Assembly (NCBI RefSeq): GCF_003344635.1
Contig: NZ_QPKK01000013.1
Location: 1 to 34,290 of the forward strand
Reading direction: 5' to 3'
From: Desertihabitans aurantiacus
GTDB lineage: Bacteria; Actinomycetota; Actinomycetes; Propionibacteriales; Propionibacteriaceae
DNA length: 34,290 bases
Positions 1-7,880 of the stretch are shown here, piece by piece. A program made the position numbers and the translations under genes. The notes beneath the pieces are model-generated. The model was not told the origin of the DNA, did not search any database, and saw nothing but the letters and a program-made list of their open reading frames with translations. Each line of letters begins with the position of its first letter. Within the stretch, counting starts at the first letter, position 1.

Positions 1-146
1 CCGCGGGCCGAGCCGGTGGCGCCGCGGTCGGTGGAGCCGGGACGGGCCTCACCGCCGGAGCGGCGCGAGCCGGAGCCCGTCGCGGGACGGGGGCGCCGGC
101 TGGGGTGCGGACGCCGACCGGGCTGCGGGCTTCGGGGCTCAGTCAT
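1..146 (-). CDS. ftsI: FtsI-like penicillin-binding protein, N-terminal fragment (runs off window)
   Basis: Only the first 48 codons are inside the window. The ATG (146-144) lies inside the last codons of ftsL, and a full AGGAGG Shine-Dalgarno with about 6 nt spacing is embedded in the ftsL 3' end, so the two are translationally coupled. The visible peptide begins [18 protein letters not shown] and is entirely Arg/Pro/Gly/Ser-rich, the typical disordered cytoplasmic tail that precedes the membrane anchor of actinobacterial septal PBPs. No catalytic domain is visible, so the identity rests on gene order (mraZ-rsmH-ftsL-ftsI is strongly conserved in the division and cell wall cluster). The known role of FtsI is septal peptidoglycan transpeptidation. 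The start is convincing; the name is an inference from context. Confidence 0.7.
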   Translation of the reverse strand, partial: MTEPRSPQPGRRPHPSRRPRPATGSGSRRSGGEARPGSTDRGATGSAR

Positions 147-723
147 CGGCGTCCTCCTGCTCCTGCTGCCGCTTCTGCTCGCGCTGGGCCTGGGCCTGCT
201 GCTCCTTCTTCCGCTGGGCCTGCTGCTGGGCGGCCTGCTCCGCCCGCTGCTGCTGGGCACGCTGCTGGGCGGCGGCTCGCTCGGCGGCCAGCCGGGACTG
301 CGACTTGGTGACCAGGCTCTCCATCTCGTCGCCCTCGACCTCCTGCGGGTCACCGGTGACCTCGCCGGTCTCCAGGTCGATGAAGGCCGGGTAGGGGTTG
401 GGGCGCATGCCGAGGTCGGAGGCGCGGGTGGCCAGCGTCGCGGGCGAGCGCGCCTCGTCGAGCTGGGTCTTCAGCTCGGCCTCGGTGTAGCTGAGCGAGG
501 TCAGCTGCTGCTGCAGCGTCCGCACCTCCACCGCGTTGGTCTGCACGGTGGTGTTGAGCACCAGCAGCCCGGCCATGCCCAGGCCGAGGGTGGCGGCCAG
601 CACCAGCAGGAACGGGACGCGGGAGAGCCGGGCCCGCACCGGGGCGGGGACCGGGGACAGGTGCGGTCGCCGCTGCGGACCCGGGTCGGGTCGGCGCGGC
701 CCGACGTTCAGCAGTGCGCTCAC
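139..723 (-). CDS. ftsL: FtsL-like septum formation initiator family protein
   Basis: 194 aa bitopic membrane protein. Residues 1-35 are a Pro/Arg-rich cytoplasmic tail, 36-57 a single membrane span ([20 protein letters not shown]), and 58-95 a leucine-containing coiled coil followed by the '[11 protein letters not shown]' segment usual in actinobacterial FtsL/DivIC-like proteins. In the known family this protein links FtsQ/FtsB with the FtsW-FtsI synthase at the septum. From about residue 130 the chain becomes an unusually long, charged Gln/Ala/Arg/Glu-rich tail (about 60 residues) that is low complexity; sequence conservation there is unlikely. The GTG start overlaps the rsmH stop by 4 bp (GTGA), with AAGGAGG 4 nt upstream inside rsmH, so coupling to rsmH is expected. 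FtsL proteins diverge quickly, so the assignment leans on the membrane/coiled-coil layout and on position. Confidence 0.8.
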   Translation of the reverse strand: MSALLNVGPRRPDPGPQRRPHLSPVPAPVRARLSRVPFLLVLAATLGLGMAGLLVLNTTVQTNAVEVRTLQQQLTSLSYTEAELKTQLDEARSPATLATRASDLGMRPNPYPAFIDLETGEVTGDPQEVEGDEMESLVTKSQSRLAAERAAAQQRAQQQRAEQAAQQQAQRKKEQQAQAQREQKRQQEQEDADD

Positions 724-1697
724 GCGGCCTCCTTGATGCGCTCGGCGGCCCGCAACCGGGCCGAGCTGGATCGGGGGTTCTCCTGGATCTCCTGGGCGTC
801 GGCCTTCTCCGCGCCGCGGGTGAGCAGGCGGAGCTCGGCCCGCATCGACTCGGGCACCACCGGCAGGTGCGGCGGCGCGGTGTCGGTGCTCGCGGCGGCG
901 AGCACCCGCTTGACCATCCGGTCCTCCAGCGAGTGGTAGGCCAGCACGGCGATCCGCCCACCGACGGCGAGCGCGTCGACCGCGGCCGGCAGCACCCGCT
1001 CCAGCGCCGCGAGCTCGTGGTTGACCTCGATCCGCAGCGCCTGGAAGGTGCGCTTGGCCGGGTGCCCGCCGGTGCGGCGGGCGGCGGCCGGGATGGCGCG
1101 GGTGAGGGTCTCCACCAGCCGCGCGGAGGTCGTGAACGGCGCCACCTCGCGCTCGGCGACGATGGCGCGGGCGATCCGGTCGGCGAAGCGCTCCTCGCCG
1201 TAGGTGCGCAGCACCCGGGCCAGCTCACCGGCCGGGTAGGTGTTGACCACGGTGGCGGCGGTGAGCGGCTGGTGGCCGTCCATCCGCATGTCGAGGGGGG
1301 CGTCCACGGCGTAGGCGAAACCGCGCTCGGTGGAGTCGATCTGCAGCGAGGACAGCCCGAGGTCGAGCAGCACCGCCTGCACCCGCGGCTGACCGAGCCG
1401 GTCGAGCACCTCGGGCAGCTCGTCGTAGACGGCCTCCACCAGGGTGACGCGGTCGGCGACCGGGGCCAGCCGGCGCTCGGCCCGGGCCAGCGCCTCGGGG
1501 TCGCGGTCGAGCCCGATCACCCGGCTGCCCGGGCAGGCGGTGAGCAGGGCGAGGGTGTGGCCGGCGAGTCCGAGGGTGCCGTCGACGAAGACCGCGCCCT
1601 CGGTGCCGAGCACCGGGGTCAGCAGCTCCAGCACCCGGCGCTGCATCACCGGGACGTGGGTCCGGTCGTCCGGTCCCGGCCCGTCGCTGCTGCTCAC
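720..1697 (-). CDS. rsmH: 16S rRNA (cytosine(1402)-N(4))-methyltransferase RsmH (MraW)
   Basis: 325 aa, the usual family length. RsmH methylates N4 of C1402 in 16S rRNA from S-adenosylmethionine. Recognisable blocks in order: [14 protein letters not shown] at the N-terminus, the SAM-binding loop [51 protein letters not shown], the family signature [15 protein letters not shown] and [14 protein letters not shown]. The SAM loop reads DGTLGLAGH where many members have DATxGxGGH, a mild variant. The GTG at 1697 is preceded by AGGAGG about 10 nt upstream. It is the first enzyme gene of the minus-strand cell-division cluster and overlaps ftsL by 4 bp. The 185-nt leader between mraZ and this gene contains a structured RNA (1753-1836). 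Confidence 0.97.
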   Translation of the reverse strand: MSSSDGPGPDDRTHVPVMQRRVLELLTPVLGTEGAVFVDGTLGLAGHTLALLTACPGSRVIGLDRDPEALARAERRLAPVADRVTLVEAVYDELPEVLDRLGQPRVQAVLLDLGLSSLQIDSTERGFAYAVDAPLDMRMDGHQPLTAATVVNTYPAGELARVLRTYGEERFADRIARAIVAEREVAPFTTSARLVETLTRAIPAAARRTGGHPAKRTFQALRIEVNHELAALERVLPAAVDALAVGGRIAVLAYHSLEDRMVKRVLAAASTDTAPPHLPVVPESMRAELRLLTRGAEKADAQEIQENPRSSSARLRAAERIKEAA

Positions 1698-1752
1698 CTC
1701 GACCCTGCCTCCTCGACCCCGGTCCGGACGTCGGGCTCACGCCGTGCACCGG

Positions 1753-1836
1753 GGTTTCAGTCCGAGGGCGGTGGGAAAGCGCCGCCTGGCACCGGGGAAG
1801 GTGCGCCAGCCGGCGTCCGCGCCTCGGGCTGAAACC
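1753..1836 (-). ncRNA. Structured 5' leader of rsmH, probable mraW RNA motif
   Basis: Seen directly: 1753-1767 and 1822-1836 form a 15-bp stem, perfect except for one G-U pair (GGTTTCAGTCCGAGG against its partner). It encloses two smaller hairpins: 1767-1783 (GGCG/CGCC with a 9-nt purine-rich loop on the plus strand) and 1786-1809 (CTGG-CACC/GGTG-CCAG with a 2-nt bulge). The result is a multistem junction lying between mraZ and rsmH in the transcribed direction. Established knowledge: an actinobacterial conserved RNA called the mraW motif occurs in the 5' region of mraW (rsmH) operons. Position, strand and multistem shape fit; I could not align it to the published consensus. Ligand and mechanism of that motif are unknown to me. 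Confidence 0.6.
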
Positions 1837-1882
1837 GCGTCACACGGTGTGGGCCCCTGCATCGGTGAGGACGTGGACCCGG

Positions 1883-2311
1883 TCAGAGACCGGGGACCAC
1901 CTCCTCGTTCATGTCGGCGAACGCCGACTCCTGCTCAGCGGAGTACTCCTGCCAGGTCTGGACGTCCCAGACCTCGACCCGATTGATCGCACCGATCACG
2001 ACCACGTCCTTCTCCAGTCCCGCGTAGCTGCGCAGGTGGGGAGGGATGGTGATCCTGCCCTGCTTGTCCGGCGTCTCGTCCGATGCCCCGGCCGCCAGCA
2101 TGCGCTGGTAGTCGCGGACCTGCTTGACGCTGGTCGGTGCGGAAGCAATCTCCGACGTCATCCGGACGAACGTGGCCATGGGGTAGATCGCCAGGGCGCG
2201 GTCCTGCGTCCTGGTGATGACCAGCCCCTCGGCCAGCTCCTCGCGGAACTTCGCCGGGAGGATCAGACGGCCCTTCTCGTCGAGCTTGGGGGTGTGCGTA
2301 CCGAGGAACAC
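1883..2311 (-). CDS. mraZ: Transcriptional regulator MraZ
   Basis: 142 aa with the GTG start at 2311, giving the family-typical opening [21 protein letters not shown]. Two SpoVT-AbrB-like half domains are visible, each with the D-x-x-G-R signature (DEKGRLILP near residue 9 and [13 protein letters not shown] near residue 86). MraZ forms ring-shaped oligomers that bind tandem TGGG-type repeats and regulates its own cell-division operon. An in-frame extension to 2416 exists but would read through the operator repeats and has no family support, so it was rejected. A short GC hairpin (1878-1894) overlaps the stop codon. The upstream GTGG array at 2331-2385 is its probable binding site. Confidence 0.97.
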   Translation of the reverse strand: MFLGTHTPKLDEKGRLILPAKFREELAEGLVITRTQDRALAIYPMATFVRMTSEIASAPTSVKQVRDYQRMLAAGASDETPDKQGRITIPPHLRSYAGLEKDVVVIGAINRVEVWDVQTWQEYSAEQESAFADMNEEVVPGL

Positions 2312-2330
2312 CCGGATGCACCCCCTCGCC

Positions 2331-2385
2331 CCACATTCGCACCGCCTTGCTCCACTTTCCTCCACAGTACTCCACTTCGCCCCAC
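2331..2385 (-). promoter_or_regulatory. MraZ operator array (10-bp-phased GTGG boxes)
   Basis: On the minus strand GTGG occurs with exact 10-bp spacing at 2385-2382, 2375-2372, 2365-2362 and 2355-2352, followed by a degenerate GCGG in register at 2345-2342 and another GTGG one base out of register at 2334-2331. This lies immediately upstream of mraZ (start 2311). The published MraZ binding site is a set of direct TGGG-type repeats at 10-bp period, so this is a strong match. The embedded TACTGT (2371-2366) could be a -10 element, but I find no good -35. Confidence 0.85.
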
Positions 2386-2498
2386 TCGGCCACGCCACGC
2401 CGGTCGGGCGCCCCATTTCGCTCCCCCGTCGGGTCCCCGGGGTGCCGCAGGGCCCGGGGGGCTCGCGCCCGGACGGGGTCTAGGGAGGAGCACGTAGA

Positions 2499-3536
<1,038 letters not shown>

Positions 3537-3553
3537 CCCCCGGGGAGCTCGTG

Positions 3554-4822
3554 ATGAGGAATCCGTGGCGACTGCTCACCTTCCGCGGCCGCGTCTTCGT
3601 GGTGGCCGGGGTGGCCGTCGGCGCCCTGGCCGCGCTGATCGGGCAGCGCGACGTCGTGTGGATCGGGCTGCTGCTGGTGCTGCTGCCGTTCACCGCGGCG
3701 TTCCTGGTGGCGCGGACCCGGCTGCGGCTGTCCTGCGAGCGCGCCGTGGTGCCCAGCCAGATGGCGATCGGTGAGTCCGCGGTGGGGCGGCTGGTGCTGG
3801 AGAAGACCGGACCGATCCCCTACGGCATCCTCCGCTTCGAGGACTACGTCCCGCGCCACCTCGGGGTGCGGCCCCGCTTCACCGTGCAGACGCTGGCCTC
3901 CCACTGGCGCCGCGAGTTCACCTACCCGCTGCAGGGCTCGGTCCGCGGCCGCTACAGCACCGGGCCGCTGATGGTCCGCAGCAGCGACCCGCTGGGGCTG
4001 GCCCAGCTCGACCGTTCCTTCCACGCCACCTCGGAGGTGATGGTGACCCCCCGGATCTTCCCGCTGGAGGAGATGCGCAACGCCGGCGGCGGCGGCGCCA
4101 CCGGCGAGTCCCGCCCGCAGCGGCTGGGCGTGGTCGGCCAGGACGACGTGCTGGTGCGCGAGTACCGCCACGGCGACGACGTCCGCCGGGTGCACTGGCG
4201 CTCCACCGCCCGCCGCGGGGAGCTGATGGTGCGCCGCGAGGAGCAGGCCTTCGACCCGAGCGTCACGGTGATGCTCGACTCGCGGGCCAGCGCCCACGGC
4301 GGCCACGGCAAGGACTCCTCCTTCGAGTGGGCGGTCTCGGCCGCCGCCTCGGTCGCCATGCACTTCCTCACCGACGGCTTCGAGCTCAACCTGCTGGAGA
4401 CCCGCGGCCCGCTGACCATGGTCGGCGACCTCAGCAGCAACCAGGTGACCACCCGCCACAACGTGGTGCACAAGCTGACCGACATCACCACCACCAGCGA
4501 GGCCACGCTGCGCCCGATGATCGACGCCGCACTGGTGCACCAGGGCAGCCAGCTGGTGGTCGCCGTGCTCGGCCGGCTGACCCGCGGCGAGGTGGAGCAG
4601 CTCGAGCGCACCCGCCACAACAGGGCCGCCGGGCTGGCGCTGGTGGTGGACGCCGACAGCTTCGCCATCCGCTCCGAGCGGGCCGACGCCGAGGTGCGCG
4701 AGGAGCACGCCCGGGCCGTCGCGCTGCTGCGCGAGCACCGCTGGCGGGTGGTCACCGCCGACCGCACCCGCACGGTGACCGACACCTGGGGTGATCTGGA
4801 ACGACTCGGGGAGCTGGTCTGA
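3554..4822 (+). CDS. DUF58 domain membrane protein (MoxR partner)
   Basis: 422 aa. Two N-terminal membrane spans (about residues 13-55), then a soluble domain ending in the DUF58 hallmark REYRHGDDVRRVHWRSTARR (about residue 200) followed by a VWA-like fold (VTVMLDSRAS...). Proteins of this family are encoded next to MoxR ATPases and are thought to be their adaptor or client. The ATG at 3554 is chosen because GGGGAG lies 6 nt upstream; the GTG at 3551 would be only 3 nt from it. The gene begins 17 nt after moxR and ends in TGATG, overlapping the next start by 1 bp, so all three genes are probably made together. Function in cell-envelope biology is inferred from context only. Confidence 0.93.
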   Translation: MRNPWRLLTFRGRVFVVAGVAVGALAALIGQRDVVWIGLLLVLLPFTAAFLVARTRLRLSCERAVVPSQMAIGESAVGRLVLEKTGPIPYGILRFEDYVPRHLGVRPRFTVQTLASHWRREFTYPLQGSVRGRYSTGPLMVRSSDPLGLAQLDRSFHATSEVMVTPRIFPLEEMRNAGGGGATGESRPQRLGVVGQDDVLVREYRHGDDVRRVHWRSTARRGELMVRREEQAFDPSVTVMLDSRASAHGGHGKDSSFEWAVSAAASVAMHFLTDGFELNLLETRGPLTMVGDLSSNQVTTRHNVVHKLTDITTTSEATLRPMIDAALVHQGSQLVVAVLGRLTRGEVEQLERTRHNRAAGLALVVDADSFAIRSERADAEVREEHARAVALLREHRWRVVTADRTRTVTDTWGDLERLGELV

Positions 4823-7119
4823 TGCGTGCCACCGACCGCAGTGCCGTCGCCGTCTTCCTCTCGGTGACGCTGGCCAGCCTGACGCTGCTGCCACTCACCC
4901 AGGACACCTCCTACATCCCGCTGGGTGTGGTGATCACGCTCGCGGTGACCCTCGTCGGCGCCGTGGTGCGCCGGATCGGCCTCGGCAACGGGGTGGTGCT
5001 GGGCGTCCAGGCGCTGGTGCTGCTCGCGTTCGTGGCCGGCATCGCCTGGTCGCTGGGCGGCACGGAGGGGAACCTGCTGGCCCAGGTGGGCGGGCTGTAC
5101 TCCTCCGCGGCCGAGCACATGCGCACCCAGGCCGCGCCGATGATCCCCCACCCGGGCGTGAAGCTGCTGCTGGTCAGCGCGATCGGCGTGGTGGCCGTGC
5201 TCACCGACGTCCTGGTGGAGGGCATCGAGCGTCCGGCCTGGGCGATCGCCCCGCCGCTGACGCTGTACCTGGTGCCGGCGCTGGGGCTGAACGACGACCT
5301 CACCTGGTGGCCGTTCGTGCTGCTGGCGCTCGGCTACGCGGTGGTGCTGCTGAGCGAGGGGCTGACCGCGGCCACCCGGTGGCCGCGGGCGGTCGGCACC
5401 CCGGACCACCCGCAGTCCGACCAGGGCCTGCACGTCGGCTACGCGGCCCGGGCCGCGGCGATGGTGGTGGTCCCGGTGCTGCTGGCGACCGTGCTCATCG
5501 GCGCCGTGCTGCCGCTGCCGGGCCAGCTGGGCTGGGGGGTCGGGGCCGGACGCGGCGCCCAGGGCCCGATCCAGATGACCGATCCCACGCTGGACCTCAA
5601 GCGCAACCTCACCCAGCCCGAGAACTACACGGTGCTCTCCTACCAGACCGACGCCCCCAGCGGGTCCTACCTGCGGATGGCGAGCCTCCCGGTGTTCAAC
5701 GACGCGGGCTGGCAGAGCGCCGGGGTGTCGCTGCAGCCGGGCACGACCCTGCCGCCGCCGCCGGGGCTGACGGTCGAGGCGGCCCGCGAGCGGACCACCG
5801 AGATCCAGGTGGGTGACTTCCGCTCGGAGTACCTGCCGCTCCCCTACGCCCCGCGCAGCGTCGGCGTGGAGGGCGAGTGGGCCTACGACCCGCAGTCGAT
5901 GATGATGCTCGCCACCGGGCAGGACCGGGTGGAGGCGACCCGCAACCTCAGCTACCAGGTGACCAGTCTCGACATCGAGCCCGACGGCGAGCGGCTGTCG
6001 ACGGCCGAGGCCGGCGCCCCGGTGGATGCGAACCTCACCGCCGCGCTGCCGCCGGACCTGCCGCCGGAGATCATCGACGTGGCCCTGGAGCGGACCGCCG
6101 ACGCGAGCACACCGGCGCTCAAAGCCGCGGCGCTGCAGGAGTGGCTGCGCTCCTCCGACTTCACCTACAGCACCGAGCAGGCCCAGGGCACCACCTACGA
6201 GCAGCTGAGCGACTTCCTGGTCGAGGACCGCCGGGGCTACTGCGAGCAGTTCGCCGGCGCGATGGCGGTGATGGCCCGCGTGGTGGGGATCCCCAGCCGG
6301 GTGTCGGTGGGCTTCCTGCCGGGCGAGCGGATCGCCAACGGGTTCGAGGTGCGGGTGCGCGACATGCACGCCTGGCCCGAGCTGTACTTCGAGGGCGAGG
6401 GCTGGGTGCGCTTCGAGCCGACCCCGGCCGTCGTCACCGGCAACGCCCCGCCGTGGACCATCGCCGGCACCAACCAGGGCGGCACCTCCACCGAGGAGGG
6501 TGCCGACCCGTCGTCTGAGCCGGTGCCGAGTGCGGAGGAGAGCACCCCGCCGCCGCCCTCGCCGACCCCGAGCGACTCCGCCAGCGCCCCGGCCGGGCCG
6601 GGTGGCGGTTTCCCGTGGGGCCGGGTGGCCCTGGCCGGTGGCGTGCTGCTCGGCGTGCTGGCGCTGATGTCGCTGCCGGCCGTGCTCCGGCTGCGTCGCC
6701 GGCGGGCCCGGCTGGACCACAGCGGCGAGATCGTCGACCGGGTGGAACGGGCTTGGGCCGAGCTGCGCGACACCGCCCGCGACATCGGCCATCCCTGGCC
6801 GAGCGGGTCGCCACGCAGCATCGGCGCCGAGGTCTCGCGCGGACTGGACGCCGGCTCCGGCCGGGCGATGACGGCGATGTCGCAGCTGGTCGAGCGGGCC
6901 CGCTACGCCCGCAGCCTGGAGACCCACGCCAACGTCACCGGGTTGACCCAGGAGGTGCTGGACGGGATGACCGCCCCGCTGAGCTGGGACAGCAAGCTGC
7001 TGGCCTGGATCTGGCCGCGCTCGCTGTTCACCGGGCTGAGCTGGCAGCTGCCGGAGCGGCTGCGCGTCTGGGAGCGGCTGCGCTGGCCGGAGAGGCTCAC
7101 CCCGCCCTGGCGCCGCTGA
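4822..7119 (+). CDS. TgpA-like transglutaminase-domain membrane protein
   Basis: 765 aa. An N-terminal block of about six membrane spans (residues 8-235, DUF3488/TgpA_N type), an extracytoplasmic transglutaminase-like domain, a Ser/Pro/Thr/Glu linker (about 555-595), one more span (about 597-625) and a cytoplasmic DUF4129-like tail. The papain-like triad is visible as Cys474 (RRGYCEQFAGAMAV), His516 (MHAWPELYF) and Glu532 (WVRFEPTP). The third position is Glu where the classical triad has Asp; FEPTP is common in such actinobacterial proteins, as far as I recall. The chemistry is probably protease or cross-linking activity on the outside of the membrane; the substrate is unknown. Third gene of the MoxR-DUF58 operon. 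Confidence 0.93.
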   Translation: MRATDRSAVAVFLSVTLASLTLLPLTQDTSYIPLGVVITLAVTLVGAVVRRIGLGNGVVLGVQALVLLAFVAGIAWSLGGTEGNLLAQVGGLYSSAAEHMRTQAAPMIPHPGVKLLLVSAIGVVAVLTDVLVEGIERPAWAIAPPLTLYLVPALGLNDDLTWWPFVLLALGYAVVLLSEGLTAATRWPRAVGTPDHPQSDQGLHVGYAARAAAMVVVPVLLATVLIGAVLPLPGQLGWGVGAGRGAQGPIQMTDPTLDLKRNLTQPENYTVLSYQTDAPSGSYLRMASLPVFNDAGWQSAGVSLQPGTTLPPPPGLTVEAARERTTEIQVGDFRSEYLPLPYAPRSVGVEGEWAYDPQSMMMLATGQDRVEATRNLSYQVTSLDIEPDGERLSTAEAGAPVDANLTAALPPDLPPEIIDVALERTADASTPALKAAALQEWLRSSDFTYSTEQAQGTTYEQLSDFLVEDRRGYCEQFAGAMAVMARVVGIPSRVSVGFLPGERIANGFEVRVRDMHAWPELYFEGEGWVRFEPTPAVVTGNAPPWTIAGTNQGGTSTEEGADPSSEPVPSAEESTPPPPSPTPSDSASAPAGPGGGFPWGRVALAGGVLLGVLALMSLPAVLRLRRRRARLDHSGEIVDRVERAWAELRDTARDIGHPWPSGSPRSIGAEVSRGLDAGSGRAMTAMSQLVERARYARSLETHANVTGLTQEVLDGMTAPLSWDSKLLAWIWPRSLFTGLSWQLPERLRVWERLRWPERLTPPWRR

Positions 7120-7152
7120 CGTCGCGCTGCCGCACCTCCCCCACCTCCGGCT

Positions 7153-7200
7153 GGTTCGAGGTGATGGCGCACTCCCCGGCGCGCGACATCACCTCGAACC
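7153..7200. repeat. 48-bp palindromic repeat, copy 1
   Basis: Begins GGTTCGAGGTGATGGCGCAC and ends ATCACCTCGAACC. The outer 13 bp of each side are perfectly complementary, and 20 of 24 positions pair over the whole element. It lies between two convergent genes (the transglutaminase-like gene and the DUF3040 gene). Copy 2 starts 82 bp further on and is 44/48 identical. I read these as REP-like extragenic palindromes. Confidence 0.85.
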
Positions 7201-7234
7201 GCCGATGGCGACGGTGCGCCGCGGTCCTTCCGCT

Positions 7235-7282
7235 GGTTCGAGGTGATGGCGCACTCCCGGGCGTGCGGGATCACCTCGAACC
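7235..7282. repeat. 48-bp palindromic repeat, copy 2
   Basis: Same length and same 13-bp arms as copy 1; the first 24 bases are identical between copies and the four differences fall in the right-hand inner half. This copy is the better palindrome, with 21 of 24 positions complementary, and could extrude as a cruciform or fold as a 24-bp RNA hairpin without a loop. A regulatory-protein site is possible, but the position downstream of two convergent genes favours a REP-type or transcription-ending role. Confidence 0.85.
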
Positions 7283-7331
7283 GCAGGGTGGAGGGCGGAC
7301 GCGGGCGCTGGTGCGGAGGTGCACGGAAAGC

Positions 7332-7364
7332 ACGAGACCCGCGGACAGCGTCCGCGGGTCTCGT
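7332..7364. terminator. Bidirectional intrinsic-like terminator hairpin
   Basis: A 15-bp perfect stem (ACGAGACCCGCGGAC and its complement) with a 3-nt AGC loop between the convergent operons. On the minus strand it is followed by TGCTTTCC, a weak U-run; on the plus strand there is none. It probably ends the DUF3040 transcript and blocks read-through from the other side. Confidence 0.75.
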
Positions 7365-7386
7365 CAGGTTCGGGGAAGGAGGCGGG

Positions 7387-7779
7387 TCAGAAACCCTCGT
7401 CCTGGCGTCGCCGCCAGCGCTCCTCCATCTTGTCCATGAAGCCGGCGTTCGGTCCGCCGGATCCGGGGGTGCGGGTGGGGTCGGGACGGCGGCTGTCCTG
7501 CCCGACGCCGTCCTCGCTGGGACGCCAGGCCGTCACGGCGACCGCCACCGAGGCGAACATCAGCACGAACCCGATGACGCTGACCCACCACTGGGTCTGC
7601 AGACCGGCCAGCAGCAGCGCCACTCCGGCGAAGAACCCGACACCGGCCAGCGCGGCTCGCCGCCGGTGCACCCCTCGTCGGTTGGTGCCGCGCAGCGTGT
7701 GAGCCAGCTTGGGGTCCTCGGCCGCGAGCGCGGCCTCCATCTGCTCGAGGAGCCGTCGCTCTTCCTCGGAGAGGGCCAT
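7387..7779 (-). CDS. DUF3040 domain small membrane protein
   Basis: 130 aa. The N-terminus MALSEEERRLLEQMEAALAAEDPKLA (family hallmark) is followed by a basic stretch and two membrane spans (about residues 43-60 and 65-84), then a polar Pro/Gly/Arg-rich tail. The function of DUF3040 proteins is not known; in actinobacteria the gene commonly sits near mraZ and dinB, as here. The ATG at 7779 has an excellent GGAGGTGA Shine-Dalgarno 3 nt upstream. It is separated from dinB (same strand, upstream) by 101 nt containing a possible promoter of its own, so it may be transcribed both alone and from the dinB operon. Confidence 0.93.
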   Translation of the reverse strand: MALSEEERRLLEQMEAALAAEDPKLAHTLRGTNRRGVHRRRAALAGVGFFAGVALLLAGLQTQWWVSVIGFVLMFASVAVAVTAWRPSEDGVGQDSRRPDPTRTPGSGGPNAGFMDKMEERWRRRQDEGF

Positions 7780-7843
7780 CCGTCACCTCCGGACTGATCG
7801 GGGGTTGTCCCCTTTGACGGCCCGTCCCGGGCTCGCGGAACAA

Positions 7844-7872
7844 AGTCTAGGTCGCGGTGGGGTGCAAAGAAA
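7844..7872 (-). promoter_or_regulatory. Possible promoter of the DUF3040 gene
   Basis: Minus strand TTTCTT (7872-7867), 17-bp spacer, TAGACT (7849-7844), about 65 nt before the DUF3040 start codon. The -10 fits TANNNT; the -35 is weak (3 of 6). Prediction only. Confidence 0.3.
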
Positions 7873-7880
7873 CTCCCGGG

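Noticed and set aside
16-939. Long open frame on the plus strand over the division-cluster genes
   Set aside because: It is the antisense of ftsL and rsmH, low complexity (Leu/Gly/Arg) and has no family match; typical of very GC-rich DNA.
1861-1894. Terminator after mraZ (stem at 1878-1894)
   Set aside because: A 7-bp stem overlapping the mraZ stop, without a U-run; rsmH must be read through, so it was not listed as a terminator.
3952-6927. 991-codon minus-strand open frame
   Set aside because: Antisense of the DUF58 and transglutaminase-like genes; composition His/Gly/Arg/Gln-rich with no domain.
7153-7282. tRNA T-arm or CRISPR-like repeat
   Set aside because: GGTTCGA resembles a T-loop, but no acceptor or anticodon arms exist; only two copies occur and they are themselves palindromic, so it is neither tRNA nor CRISPR.
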